Counted from the stretch's first letter, positions 44,901 through 57,017 are shown. The stretch: 64,000 bases of DNA from Lumbricus terrestris (GCA_949752735.1 OX457053.1:8485243-8549242), one strand, 5' to 3'. Notes: a model not told the origin generated them from the sequence alone. Numbers and translations: made by a program.

Positions 44901-47900
44901 CGACAAGTAATAAGAAGATGAGCATCAGTCAGGAACTTGAAAGAAACACATTGACGGGGAAAACAACTGGGGTGAAGTCCGGATTGAAACTCCGCTCGAA
45001 AAGCGCTCCGAGTGAAATGCGATGGAGCGCTCGTGGAAAGTCGGCGAGCAGAGAAGAACGAACCAGGAGCAAGGAACGGCAAAAGAGGACATCGTACAAG
45101 GAATGGCGAAAAGGGGATGGAGACGATATTACTAAGAGCGGTGTGATTGAGACCCACTCAGAAGAAGTGGCCGGTGATAATGTTGCTCAAAGGAGGAAGG
45201 GTAGAGGAAGGTCAAAGATTGTGGGTGGGAAGTCGCTTTCAAAGTCTGTCCAGCTGGACTCTGGTGACTCTGAAAAAATGCATAATAAGCAGTCGAACGG
45301 GAGGATTTCTACCCAGAGCTCAAAGGATCGGCTTGACCCACAGGGTTGTGAATTCAATGAGACTGGCAGTTACGGAGGAGATGATGCAGAAAGGGAGGAT
45401 GATGTTGGATATGATGCTAACAGCACGAAGGGATCAAATTCCTTGAAACGAGATGGAGGTGAAGATTCTAATGATGACAATGATGGACAGACAACGCTTG
45501 ATGATGAAAACAAATATGAAAAAGATTACGATAATGATTATGAATCGGAGTTAAAGGATGGCGCTTCTGAAAACAGAGATCTAACTGACGAACTTCATCA
45601 TAAGGATGAATCTGTCTTTGACAAATCTTATCGGAAAGAGAGGTCGAGTCGCATTGGAAGCAGATCATCTAGATCCAACAGCCAAATGTCTTCCGAATCA
45701 GAACAAAATGATGGAGCCTCTGAAAGCGAAAGTCGAGCTAATAAGCGTCACAAGAAAAGGAACCCAAACTCTAGAGAGGATGATGAATCTGATCAGAAAG
45801 AGGAGTCTAGAGTTAGAAGCAGGTCGCATAGATCTGACAGCCAAGAAAGTCATGCTGAAAGGAATGAGTCACGGAGTTCACCTGTCACAAAGGATGCCAA
45901 TAAAAGGAAGGGTTCATATGATGCCAGTAACCATAGCGATCCTGAGAATCAATTACACGGTAAAAGAAATTCACTCGATTCTACCACCAATCGTGAAGAC
46001 AAAAGTAAGACAGAGTTGTCCTCACAAAACTCTTCTCCAAAGAGAAGAAGTGAAGACCAAAACAGCTTATCAGAAGGTAAAGCTCACGAGACATCAGAAC
46101 ATACAGTTAAACAGGAGATGAGGTCTCCCAGGCATTCCAGTCAAAGTAAGACACATGAAAGTGCTGCATCTTCTTCTCGCGATGTGTCGGAGAAGAATTT
46201 CCATAGTCATGCGAAACATGACAAGCTCGAAGGAAGTTCAGATCATGATACTGATCTGCAACGCATTGCCTCAAGGAATTCATTGAATTCAGCTCAGAAT
46301 GAAGAAAGAGGCAATGTAATTTCAAGCGGCTCTGCCCGCTTTAAGAATGATGATGACCATGTTTCATTTAGAGAAGGAACTAAGGAATTGCCATCAAGAA
46401 ATTCTGGCCACACTAAGAACGATGATGACCATGTTTCATTTAGAGGAGGAATTGGTGACTTGCCATCAAAAAATTCTGGCCATGCTAAGAATGATGATGG
46501 CCATGTTTCATTCAGAGGAGGAAATAGGGACTTGCCATCAAGAAATTCTGGCCACACTAAGAATGATGATGATGACCATGTTTCATTTAGTGGAGGAAAT
46601 AGGGACTTGCCATCAAGAAATTCTGGCCACTCTAAGAACGATGATGACCATGTTTCATTTAGAGGAGGAACTAGAGACTTGCCATCAAGAAATTCTGGCC
46701 ACACTAAGAATGATGATGATGACCATACTTCATTTAAAGGAGGAAATAGGGACTTGCCATCAAGAAATTCTGGCCACACTAAGAATGATGATGACCATGT
46801 TTCATTTAGAGGAGTAAATAGGGACTTGCCATCAAAAAATTCTGGCCACACTAAGAATGATGATGATGATGACCATGTATCATTTAGAGGAGGAATTAGG
46901 GACTTGCCATCAAGAAATTCTCCCCACGCTAAGAGTGACAATGACCATGTTTCATTTAGAGGAGAAAGGAGGGACTTGCCATCAAGAAATTCTGGCCACA
47001 CTAAGAATGATGATGATGACCATGTTTCATTTAGAGGAGGAATTGGTGACTTGCCATCAAGAAATTCTGGCCACACTAAGAATGATGATGATGACCATGT
47101 TTCATTTAGAGGAGGAAATAGGGACTTGCCATCAAAAAATTCTGGCCACACTAAGAATGATGATGATGACCATGTTTCATTTAGAGAAGGAAATAGGAAC
47201 TTGCCATCAAGAAACTCTGGCCACACTAAGAATGATGATGATAACCATGTTTCATTAAGAGGAGGAGATAGGGACTTGCCATCAAGGAATTCCCCCCACG
47301 CTAAGAGTGACAATGACCATGTTTCATTTAGAGGAGGAAATAGGGACTTGCAATCCAGAAATTCTGGCCACACTAAGAATGATGATGACCATGTTTCATT
47401 TAGAGGAGGAATTGTTGACTTGCCATCAAGAAATTCTGGCCACACTAAGAATGATGATGATGACCATGTTTCATTTAGAGGAGGAATTGGTGACTTGCCA
47501 TCAAGAAATTCTGGCCATGCTAAGAATGATGATGATGACCATGTTTCATTTAGAGGAGGAAATAGGGACTTGCAATCCAGAAATTCTGGCCACACTAAGA
47601 ATGATGATGACCATGTTTCATTTAGAGGAGGAATTGGTGACTTGCCATCAAGATATTCTGGCCACACTAAGAATGATGATGATGACCATGTTTCATTTAG
47701 AGGAGGAATTGGTGACTTGCCATCAAGAAATTCTGGCCATGCTAAGAATGATGATGACCATGTTTCATTTAGAGGAGGAAATAAGAACTTGCCATCAAGA
47801 AATTCTGGCCACACTAAGAACGATGGTGACCATGTTTCATTTAGAGGAGGAACTAGGGACTCGCCATCAAGAAATTCTGGCCACACTAAGAATGATGATG

Positions 47901-48496
47901 ATGACCATGTTTCATTTAGAGGAGGAAATAAGAACTTGCCATCAAGAAATTCTGGCCACACTAAGAACGATGATGACCATGTTTCATTTAGAGGAGGAAC
48001 TAGGGACTCGCCATCAAGAAATTCTGGCCACACTAAGAATGATGATGATGACCATGTTTCATTTAGAGAAGGAAATAGGGACTTGCCATCAAGAGATTCT
48101 GGCCATGCTAAGAATGATGATGATGACCATGTTTCATTTAGGGGTGAAACTAGGGACTTGCCATCAAGAAATTCTGGCCACAATAAGAAAGATGATGATG
48201 ACCATGTTTCATTTAGAGGAGAAAATAGGGGCTTGCCATCAAAAAATTCTGGCCATGCTAAGAATGATGATGACCATGTTTCATTTAGAGGAGAAAATAG
48301 GGCCTTGCCATCAAGAACTTCAGCCCCCACAAAGAGTGATGATGACGATATTCCATTTAAGGCAGAAACTAGGGATGTGATTTCAAGAAATTCTGTCAAC
48401 AGCAAGAAATATGATGAATTGTCAACTTTCAAAAGAGAAACTAGCAAGCTGGTCTCAAGAAATTCTGCTGACAGCAAGAAAGATGACGAACATTGA
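35923..48496 (+). CDS. 1732-residue low-complexity protein with 27 near-identical 24-26 aa repeats
   Basis: Exons: 35923-35986, 41593-41788, 42331-42866, 44094-48496; 5199 nt with all phases agreeing. No known family recognised. The N-terminal part has a short conserved-looking segment (KYREIGRMLYEAMQPQ). Exon 4 opens with KRVTF (RVTF at residues about 282-285), which fits the RVxF protein-phosphatase-1 docking pattern. Next comes a Glu/Arg/Lys-rich coiled coil (about 447-525, WLEQKNRLLRKQRREERKL) and a long Ser/Arg/Asp/Glu-rich region. Residues about 1015-1670 are 27 repeats built on FRGGNRDLPSRNSGHTKNDD plus DHVS, with two degenerate units after. Unit lengths vary only by GAT codons. The shared X-box promoter suggests a ciliary or cytoskeletal role (inference). 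The 41593 acceptor (TTCCAGAG) is chosen because it alone keeps the frame. Confidence 0.85.
36302..36600 (-). mobile_element. LINE 3' fragment with ATTC microsatellite
   Basis: 36304-36392 is (ATTC)n, about 22 copies. It is followed by the reversed LINE tail (TTTCAATAGCACCTCTTCAAG) and body. In intron 1 of the 35923-48496 gene. Confidence 0.65.
36863..37046. mobile_element. hAT-like MITE, family B, 184 bp
   Basis: CAGGGCTTAAAGTG and CACATTTTAAGCCCTG are inverted termini. GTCTGGTG and GTCTGTTG flank it (8-bp duplication, one change). A related reversed stretch lies at 63566-63745. Confidence 0.75.
37325..37590 (+). mobile_element. tRNA-derived SINE, family II
   Basis: GATTGAATGGTAACATGTTG, B box GGTTCGATGCC, GACACCTTGTATGCTGCC, CTGTTAAACTTGTTATCAAC, TTATTATTGTTG tail. 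Pairs with 9187-9450. Confidence 0.7.
37632..37857 (-). mobile_element. tRNA-derived SINE, family I
   Basis: A full-length reversed copy. It ends with CACCACTACACCACC (A-box side) and starts with TATGTGCACTTGTTATAGCG. B box seen as GGATTCGAACC. Confidence 0.88.
37905..38300 (+). mobile_element. LINE 3' end with GGAT/GAAT tail
   Basis: YSPTIWNDLLSELR frame, then GCTGTGGCTGGGCTGG, CCCCTGAGTAGG, and a GAATGAACG/ATGG tail. Confidence 0.6.
39040..39690. repeat. ATTC microsatellite
   Basis: Long (ATTC)n with frequent GTTC/CTTC variants. Readings such as HSFIHSFI are artefacts. Flanking 38300-39040 and 39700-41100 hold no exon that I can support. Confidence 0.95.
39780..41030. repeat. Spaced direct duplications
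   Basis: A segment of about 85 bp (TGCAAATGCTTTCATATTTT...TAGAACCAATAACT) occurs at 39780 and 40560. A segment of about 60 bp (ATTAAGACAAATGGTT...) occurs near 40455 and 40983. Confidence 0.8.
41119..41312. repeat. TACA tetranucleotide microsatellite
   Basis: About 45 copies of CATA, with one break at TGTACAATTGTACA. Confidence 0.97.
43569..43676. mobile_element. hAT-like MITE, family C, 108 bp
   Basis: CAGGGATGTTTTTAAGG and ACGTTAAAAAGTCCTG termini; internal TTTTTAGAACTGCACAAC and GTACAACTGCACG match 57647-57850 in reverse. Flanks CTGTCCAA/CTGTTCCA are an imperfect duplication. In intron 3 of the repeat-protein gene. Confidence 0.65.
46344..48300 (+). repeat. Coding minisatellite, 72-78 bp unit, 27 copies
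   Basis: Inside the last exon of the 35923-48496 gene. Units are 24-26 codons and differ by whole GAT codons and a few substitutions. Higher-order copying is visible: the pair starting near 47767 recurs almost unchanged near 47920, and the units near 47330 and 47550 form another repeated block. All length changes are multiples of three. Confidence 0.95.
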
Positions 48497-50399
48497 TCTT
48501 TTAGATGAGAAGCTAGAAATATGGCCTCAAGAAATTCGGGCTACAGTCAGAATCCTGAATACCGGTCACATTTCAGACCCGAGACTAAAGACCTTCTTTC
48601 AAGGAAGTCCACAAAAAACCCGAATCCTGAGGAAATGTTTTTCATTCTAAGAGCAATGCTATTATTATGGTTATAAGACAAATGTTGTACTGATATTGTG
48701 GGTGAAACCTGATTCTAAGTACTTTATTTGTCATGACGCAATATTCTATGTGTGTGCGAAACAAAAAGATGTAAGCTTATAGTTTTCTTTGAATCTTTTC
48801 TTCCGAGGCTAGTGCATAAAAATTGTTAAGAATTTAGATTTTTTTCATCTTAGGTTAGTGGTTGGCTCAGAGGTTCCACAGATGTTTCATTTATACAGAT
48901 GGTTCTTTTAGCCAGAAAAGACTGGATTTGATAAAAAAAAAAAAAACTGTCTTGCCATTCAGTGAGCAGTAGAGAAACTGCTTGAAAGATAGGCCTAGGA
49001 TTAGTTTGTGGTAAGCTGCTAAAGAACAACAACTGCTGTTGGCTGCATTCTCTTTGTTGTGGTCGATGTATATATCATTGTCGTGTGTAAAATGTTGCCA
49101 AACTAATGTCTAACGAATGTTGAAACTGCTGCAAGTTATTTTTTAGCGTCCGAGACTGCTTCTGCCATAATACTTCAACTGCTTTTAAAGTTTCTCTTGA
49201 TACGATGTTGCGGTTAACTTGATTTTTTGGTTTTCTGAATATCGCGAAACTGAGGAAAATCCTACTCTACCACTAGAATATGTTGTTCCAAAATGATGGC
49301 ATGCCATGATGTTGGTCAAACGCGGTATTAAGTATAAATCTAGCATTTCTCTGTGGTTACTGGTATGTTGAAATAATGTAGCAGATGCAATACATTGTCT
49401 GCAGTGTCGCCATTATGATTCCTGCAATTGGCAAAGGTCCTTTGGCCTTTGTTGAATGGATTTATGATTTATCACGGTTTCTTGCGGACTTTTACTTGTT
49501 ATTGCTAAATACAAATAACTTTCTTAAGCGTTTAGTACTTTAGTTCATTGCAGAGATACTCACATGTTGAATCATGCCAAATCTGTTCTTGATGTTGAAA
49601 CTTGCTGTTCACGTACGTTTCTGCCAAATTTTGTTTTTAATAGATGCAAGTCTGTGATGGTTCCGAGTTTATTTGTGTCATATTTTGTATCATATTGATA
49701 TTGAGGTGTATATTTTAACAGTATAATTCAGAACACTCAGTGTTTCTAAGTGTTCTGAAGAGCGTTGTGTTTATTATTATTTATCCGGTGAAAGGCTATT
49801 TTATCAAGGACAAATCTGGAGTCTACACCTGTCATGGCCCTAACAGAGGTTATGAGGGGATATGGCCACCACGGAATTTGCCTTGCAGGCTGGCCATCAT
49901 GCGCTGGCTTTCCAAACTCATGTTATTAACAGTCATAACAGCCGTGGTTATTTTTCAATGATAGCATTAGGTACGATGATTACGATCCTTAGCTACCGTT
50001 GTCCGATAGAAGTTTCTGGGCTTGTTTTTACTGCAGACTCAGCTTTTGCTGGCAGTAGAATACTTTGACCGGTTTAATTAGTTTAATTGTTAATGTCTCT
50101 TTCGGATGCTTAGTAGCAAAGCAGATTTTCCTGCTTGCTTTAGAGTTAGACCTACATGCAATTGTTTTCGAACTGTGATTTGAGGATTTCTTGCCTTTCG
50201 TAGGCCTACTGCTAGTACTGCGTAAATAGTATAATGACTGTTATTTATCTGTATACTTAACCAGGTTATTGAAATGGATTTGAATGGGCGCATCTTAGCA
50301 CTTGTGATTAGCCTACGTTTCTGTAAAGGTTGCCGCACAATTTTAAAGTGATCAATGTTTCTTACCATGACATGAACAGTTAGGCCTAATGTGATTTTG
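48497..50399. other. 3' flank of the repeat-protein gene
   Basis: AT-rich, no coding exon recognised. Short ORFs at 49740-50068 lack family resemblance. Confidence 0.4.
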
Positions 50400-50616
50400 T
50401 TTGTTTGTTTGTTTGTTTGTATGTGCACTTGTTATAGCGCCCCTTCAAGCTCTCTCTACTCAGAGGCGCTCCCGAATGCAGAGCGGACACTGCATCGGAG
50501 TTTCACGCCGAAGCGCTGAGCAATTGTGAGTGAAGGACTTGCCCAAGGTCCTTACGCGGCGAGGTGGATTCGAACCTCGAACCTTCCGGCTTCAAGGCAA
50601 CGACGCCACCACTATC
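50400..50616 (-). mobile_element. tRNA-derived SINE, family I, truncated
   Basis: TTTGTTTGTATGTGCACTTG, body and B box as in other copies. It stops at CGCCACCACTATC, so the A-box end is cut. Confidence 0.85.
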
Positions 50617-52578
50617 TGTGGTGATTTTCCATTTGTGAATATTTTCCATTTGTGAATATTTTATTGAGCTATTTAACAATGAAAGAAAAGATTTTCCATT
50701 TTTCGTGGTGATCAAAGTGTTTGAGTATTAGACTAGATCGTACGTAAATTTCCAGAGCTGAATTGTAAAGTTAAAGACAAACCAGATGACACTGCAAAGT
50801 CGGAATTCTACACTGTCTTTAATTTTGGAATTGAACTCCTTGGCGAAGGAATTGATCAGCCATATTCCAAGTCTGGAATGCTAACCTATATCAACTAAGC
50901 AGTTGTTTTTGACGGACACTATTTTCTGCAAACATTCAGCATTTTATCTTGTTATGAACTTTCTGTTTGAACTGCTACTCAATGTAGTACGTTACCGGTA
51001 GTTTATTTTTTCTTAAGCATTTATATCAATTTTTAATCTGTTGATATTTTCTTACAGCAATTGGAGTGGTGCCAAGTATAGCTGAGATTGCCAAACGTTT
51101 CGTTGATTATTGGCGTTTTATGCCTTCCAAAACTAGACGCGAGTAGGCTAGGCTTACAGAGGTTTTTCGTCAGTCCTGTATAGGCCTATAGTCAGTGGCG
51201 GCGCCAACCTATAGCCTATGCAATTTCAGCATTTCACGCCAGGGTCATAAGAGTTATTCAGAAGGTCGAATTAGGAAGTAAATGTGAAGAAGATATTAAA
51301 AAATTGTAAAGAAGATGTGGCAGGTAATGAGTCAGGTGAAGAGTAAAATAGCTAGGCCTATACCGGTAGGCAATTAAATGGCAAGCCCCACCTCTCATGA
51401 CGCCGCCACTGTGCTCAGTATGCATTTATAAGTACTACTTGCTTACTGTTGAGCTCGTGAATAAGCTAGTGCCCGGTGCTTAACTTTCTGGTGGCACTTT
51501 AGAAGTTTTTGACATCCCGATTAAAGATTCCGTTCTCCATATTTAAAACCTGCCTGTCAATTTTGTGTGAATACATTGGCTCTCACTATCTTACCCTTTT
51601 CGGGAGTTGCATGAGGTTTGAGTTTCTAGTTGTTCAAGATTACAATTCGTGTCGATTGAATTACTTGCCAAGAAATTGCACCGTGTAGTGGAGGCGAATG
51701 TAGCTTATGTGTATTTGGGGAAGGCATCTTAACGGATAATAATAGGCCTAATCATGTATAGGCCTAGCCATCTGATTTTTCTTATTGCACATTTTACATT
51801 GTCTAATAAAATAATATACTTTGCTGTTACCGAGATCTTGTTTGTTTTGTACTTTCTGTGCTTTCAGAAGTATGATGGTCGCCCATCGAGTTTACGATTA
51901 CGATTACGCCCATTTGAGCCACAGTCCTAGGTCTATCGATAAGAGCAAAGACAGCAGGAAGAAGGGGGTGGCTACACAGTACACAATGCATAAATTGCAG
52001 ATAATGTAAACGTTGCATTTATAGGCTACTTAGTAATAGTAGGCTACTTATCGTAAATAAATGCCACCCGAAGCAAATATCGCTCGTGAATAAGATGGTG
52101 CCCTGCACTCAACCTTTGATTAACGCCTTAGTAAATTATGTTTACGATAAACCTATACAATTAGGCCTAGTACTCTGGGCTAAGCGCAGGGCAACCGCTT
52201 ATTCACGAGCGCTCTATCGACTCAAAGTGGTTGTCCATGGATTGTTGTATACAGTATCTACTGAACAAAGAGAACAATGAATTTAGGTGTTTATTGCACT
52301 CGCTAAATCAAATCCAAAAACTTATATAGCTCTAGCTTGCAGTATAATAACGCTCAGAGCATTCGTCCGTCGAGGGTTGGCTCGATGGTATACGCAGTTG
52401 TTGTCCGCACAGTAATCAAGAGGAGAGAGATGAATTGGGCAAACAATAAACATTTTTATTGGTGGTCCAGGGTCATAACATGGAATTGACTGATCACTAA
52501 ACTAATGCCCAGAACCCAGTTATTGCATTCAACACTAATAATTGGAAGCTACCGAGCAGATCACTTTCAACTGACTGA
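50617..52578. other. Gene-free stretch rich in TAGGCCTA
   Basis: No gene seen. 51191-51412 is bounded by CAGTGGCGGCG and CGCCGCCACTG, a possible inverted-terminal element without a clear duplication. Five TAGGCCTA copies occur between 51181 and 52169. Confidence 0.45.
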
Positions 52579-52579
52579 A

Positions 52580-52990
52580 TATTTAGTTGGTTGATTCATT
52601 GCTTGCTTGCTTGACTGCTTGATTGATCGATTGATTAATTGATTGAACGATTGATTGATCGATTGATTGATTGACTGGTTGATTGATTAATTGATAGATT
52701 GTTTGATTGATTAATTGATTGATCGATTGACTGATTGATTGATTGATAGATTGATTAATTGATTGATATATTGATTGATCGATTGATTGATTGATTGATT
52801 GATTGACTGATTGATCGATTGACTGATTGATTGCTTGACTGATTGATTAATTGATTGATAGATAGATTGATTGATTGATTGATAGATCGATTGATTAATT
52901 GATTGACTGATTGCATTATCGATCGATTGACTGATTGCTTGCTTGACTGATTGATTAATTGATTGATAGATTGATTGATTGATTGATCGA
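52580..52990. repeat. GATT tetranucleotide array
   Basis: ATTGATTGATCGATTGACTG-type array of about 410 bp. Confidence 0.95.
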
Positions 52991-53632
52991 TTACTGCTCT
53001 TACCTCTGGCATACAAAATCAGAAAATCAAAATCTGTCTGTCTGTCTGTGGGCGTGGGATTATTTCGAATAGGCTAAAACATGTATATTTTACAGTTGGA
53101 CATACGAACTTATTTTGGTTTATGGTCGGTGCATGGCTAAGTCTGCGACTCTCTCCACTCTAGAAAGAGTCTCGGATCTTCAAAACTTCATAATCCAGAT
53201 CCGTCCCACTCATTTTGTGCTTTACTTTAACCTCTAAACCCATTCGTAGCATATACTTGAGTTTGCATCGAGACAGTCGTACGCGCGTAAACGAGCAAAA
53301 GGATGTTTGAGATGGAAAGAAGTGCGTACAAAATAATATAGCCTACCCGACAAACATGTGTGGAGAATAATGTGGGCATATACTATTATTTTACATGTTT
53401 CCATTATCTCGATCAGGCCATTTTAGTAGAGCAAACTGAAAAGAAACAAGACCAATAAAGCATCATTTAAGCACACAATCATGCGTCTTTGAATAGCGTT
53501 CCACGCAAGAACTTTTAACACAGGTCTACAAAGTCAGAACAATGTCGAATGAGGCTTTCATCGAACCGTTCCAACATTAGGACGGCATACACTAAGAGTA
53601 ATCTTCCGAAGCGTGTATGAAACGACTTGTCT

Positions 53633-54865
53633 CTAATTTTCACTTGAAGTGTTCGTCTCCTGATTATGATTTTCCTCCTTTTGACCTTCTTTCCCATCTT
53701 TTTCTTCTTCTATTTCGTCGGCTGTCGGTCTGAGTCGTCCGACTACACTCCCGTTGAAGTTATCGTCGTGAAAACCGCAGCCGCGCAACCGTATGACGAA
53801 GTTGGACGCCTCCAGCGCCACGCGCATGCACTCATCATGCTTGTGACCGGTCATGAGGGCCGCCAGGTAGCCGCCAGCGAACGCATCCCCGGCTCCGACC
53901 GTGTCCTGGATATCCTCGGCCGGCGTCGGAATGACGGGGTATTGCCGAACCTGCCCGTCGCTGACGGCGACCACGGGGTTCTTGCCGCGGGTGAGGATCA
54001 CGAGCCGACCCCGTCGCCCGTTCAGCTTCGGCGTTCGTGCCAGCGTCAGCGCGATGTCCTCGATCTCGCTCGACTCGAGGCCGCGAGCGGCGCCGAAAGC
54101 GAGCGCCTCCAGCTCGCTGCCGAAGAGAAGGTCGACGTAGGGCAGCGCTTCGTTCAGCTTCTCCTTGAACTTCGAGCTGAGGTAGGGGCAGGAGAGGTTC
54201 ATGGCGAACACCTTGTTGTGCGCGAGGGCGTGCCGGGCGATCATCAGCATCTCTTGGAAGCGATTGGCGATGGAGTAGGACTCCACGTAGTAGTACTTCG
54301 CCTTCTCGACGAGCGCCCAGTTCTCCGGTTGCTTCAGCAGCTCGAGCACCGGGTTCTCTGCGGCCCCGAGCTTCGTGACCAGCGACCGCTTCACCCCCGT
54401 CAGGCAGACGTAGCACAGCCCAGTCGCCTGCCCATCAACGTACTGGTACCGGGCGTTGACACCACTCTCCTTCATCGCGCTCTCCAGGATCTCCCCGTTC
54501 TTGTCCCTCCCGATGCAGCCGAGGTAGGTCGTCGCGTGCGGAACACCGACGAGTCTCTGGATGACCTTCAGGCAGTTCTGCTCTGATCCGCCCGGAACGT
54601 AGGCGACCTGGTAAGCGCCGCCGAGTAATTCTTCGGTCAGTCCGGTCTGTGCGTCGCCCATCAGGGTTCCAGCGTCTGGATCGAGATGGTGTTTCTGGAG
54701 GAGGATGGTGGGAACCTCGACGACGATGTCGAGGAGTGGGTCACCGATTGCGAAGAGGATTCCTTTGAGGTCCTTTGTACTCAGCGCAGTCTTCGAATCG
54801 GTCGCTCGATCGTGCGCCAGCAGTTCGAAGCTGCCCGTCGAATCCGCTGCGAACCCTGCGAGTTA
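53633..54865 (-). CDS. ADK: Adenosine kinase (PfkB family); 5' end unresolved
   Basis: Phosphorylates adenosine to AMP. Motifs: IGDPLLDI near the start, YVPGGSEQN (substrate-side Gly-Gly), YLGCIGRDKNGEIL, the LFGSELEA turn, and DTVGAGDAFAGGYL with the catalytic Asp of GAGD. The first ATG (54661) would give 342 residues but starts downstream of IGDPLLDI. The family match continues upstream to about 54765, and the frame stays open to a TGA just beyond 54865 with no ATG. So either an exon joins at an AG near 54850 (CTCGCAG) or the 5' end has been lost. The rest is one uninterrupted, very GC-rich exon, unlike its AT-rich surroundings. The C-terminus adds an acidic tail (about residues 315-342) not usual in the family. 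A LINE-like tail and TA repeats begin immediately upstream. Confidence 0.88.
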
Positions 54866-54875
54866 AATTTCAACA

Positions 54876-54975
54876 AGCGCTATATAAAATATATAAGATA
54901 AGCCTATATATAAGATATATATATATAGGATATAATTATATATAAGATATATATATAGGATATATATATATAAAT
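54876..54975. repeat. LINE-tail motif then TA-rich repeat, upstream of ADK
   Basis: CAACAAGCGCTATATAAAAT resembles the family tail (GCGCTATATAAA). It is followed by AAGATATATA-type repeats to 54975. Confidence 0.6.
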
Positions 54976-55083
54976 CAAAAACCTTAAACAGTCAGATTTT
55001 GATTAGCCTGTAGGATATTTTTTGTTGCATGCATCATATGACTGCACCATTATAATTATTATGGTGGTGGCGGTGGAGGTGGT

Positions 55084-55215
<132 letters not shown>

Positions 55216-55384
55216 AACAATAATAATAGTAATAATAGAATGGACTGGAATTATGGAATGATTCTTTCTTGGAATGCCAACAGAACCTGCGGTGTTTACC
55301 GAAGAAACCTTGGAAGTCATCTCGGCATAATTCGTGTTCTTCCGCATAATCACGGTCCGGATTCTGTTCCGTTCGCTGTTTCTC

Positions 55385-55615
55385 CCTCCCATCCCCACAC
55401 CACCACACCACTACGACCACAACACCACCGCGACCACCACACCGCCACGACCAACACAACGCCACGACCACCACACCGCCACGACCACCACATCCCCACA
55501 CCACCACGACCACCACGGCCACCACACCACCACGACCACCATCACCACCACGGCCACCACACCACCACGACCACCATCACCACCACGGCCACCACACCAC
55601 CACGACCACCATCAC
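55385..55615. repeat. CACCACGACCAC minisatellite
   Basis: C/A-rich imperfect repeat (CACCACGACCACC, CGGCCACCACAC). Confidence 0.92.
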
Positions 55616-55730
55616 CAGTCTCTGCTAAGGTCTTTACGTCTTTGCGTACCACGTGCATTACCGTATTTGCATTGGTCCAAAACTTCCAACACAGACTTCT
55701 TAGCCACATGAAACTCTTACTATCCATGTC

Positions 55731-56255
55731 ATGACATGTTATGTTATTTTATGTTATTTTATTTCATATTATGCCATGCTATGTTATGTTATGCTATGTT
55801 ATGTTGTATTATGTTATGTTGCGTTGTGTTATGTCGTGTTATGTTATGTTGTGTTATGTTGTGTTTATGTTGTGTTATGTTATGTTGCGTTGTGTTATGT
55901 TGTGTTATGTTATGTTGTGATATGTTGTGTTATGTTATGCTGTGTTGTGTTATGTTATGTCATGGTATGTTATGTTACGATAAGTTATGTCATGTTATGC
56001 CATTTTATGCTAAATGATGATGTGTTATTATATGTTATGCTATGTTCTGTGAAATCATATTATGTTATGCCATGCTATTTAGGCTGTGTTATGTTGGGCT
56101 ATGGTGTGTTATGGCTGCTACGTTAAGTTTTTATGTTATGTTGTATTGTGTTATGTTATATTATGTTATGCTGTCCAATGTCATATCATGTTATATTATG
56201 TCGTCTTGTGTCATGCTATGTTATGTTATTTAATGCTAGGGTGCTTACGTAGACT
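55731..56255. repeat. TATGT/TGTGT pentanucleotide array
   Basis: About 525 bp of 5-bp units (TATGT, TGTGT, TATGC). Confidence 0.95.
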
Positions 56256-56522
56256 TGATATTATTCCAGATAAATATTTGTCGTTATTTCCATAATATAA
56301 TGTTACATTATGCTATGGTAAGTTATGCAAGTTATAATAAGCTATAATTACACGTGTTACATGTAGCGTGGTATACCTTGTTGACGATTCTTTGTTATTG
56401 AGTTTCTTCTTTGTGTTAGCAGCTTCTTCGGCTTATCTGTGATGCGACCAGTTATCTAAATCCACCAAATCATACACATGCACCTAAATGGTAGGCTAAT
56501 AATACAGGCTTTTGCATATGAT

Positions 56523-56666
56523 CATAGGCGCAACCACCCTATGGGACCCACGGGACGCGTCCCCCCAACTTTTGAGTGGTCCCCTAACTTTATTATTATG
56601 GTCCCCCAACTTTTAGGACGTGATTCATTATGGTCCCCCAACTTTTAGGACGTGATTGCACCTATG
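56523..56666. mobile_element. hAT-like MITE, 144 bp
   Basis: CATAGGCGCAACC and GATTGCACCTATG are inverted termini. CATATGAT flanks both sides exactly (56515-56522, 56667-56674). Inside is a tandem of GGTCCCCCAACTTTTAGGAC. Confidence 0.85.
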
Positions 56667-56667
56667 C

Positions 56668-56672
56668 ATATG

Positions 56673-56703
<31 letters not shown>

Positions 56704-56760
56704 CAGGGTGGTTCAGCATAAATATCCCGACTTTGCACGCGTATAACATCGCCAATTTTT
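56668..56760 (+). mobile_element. TA repeat and a mariner-like end
   Basis: After (TA)n, TACAGGGTGGTTCAGC at 56702 resembles a mariner left terminus. No matching right end found. Confidence 0.35.
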
Positions 56761-57017
56761 AACATTTATTTATACTAGTATTAGCTCTTTAAAAAGTCGA
56801 ACTGCATGGTACTAGTTTTAACCAAACAAAACCGCTCCAAAAACATGGTTGTGCAGTTCTACAGACTTCTTTTTAAAAAAACTGTTCCAATGCATCGAAC
56901 GTATTACCCATACACCACTGACAGTACCCGTAAATGTAAGATTTACTTTGCAACTGTTTAATTTCAATGTGCTGAAATTAAAATTGCGCACGATAATATC
57001 CCACCGATGTCGTCATT

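Noticed and set aside
46294..48477. A 727-codon antisense frame and a third sense frame with repeated MTMFHLEEE
   Set aside because: Both are by-products of a repeat whose length is a multiple of three. The chosen sense frame alone continues through spliced exons in phase.
51191..51412. A further hAT-like element with CAGTGGCGGCG ends
   Set aside because: Inverted ends are visible but the flanks show no matching 8-bp duplication, so it is noted only as possible.
53666..54586. A 306-codon plus-strand frame opposite adenosine kinase
   Set aside because: GC-rich DNA leaves the opposite strand open; the minus strand carries all the kinase motifs.
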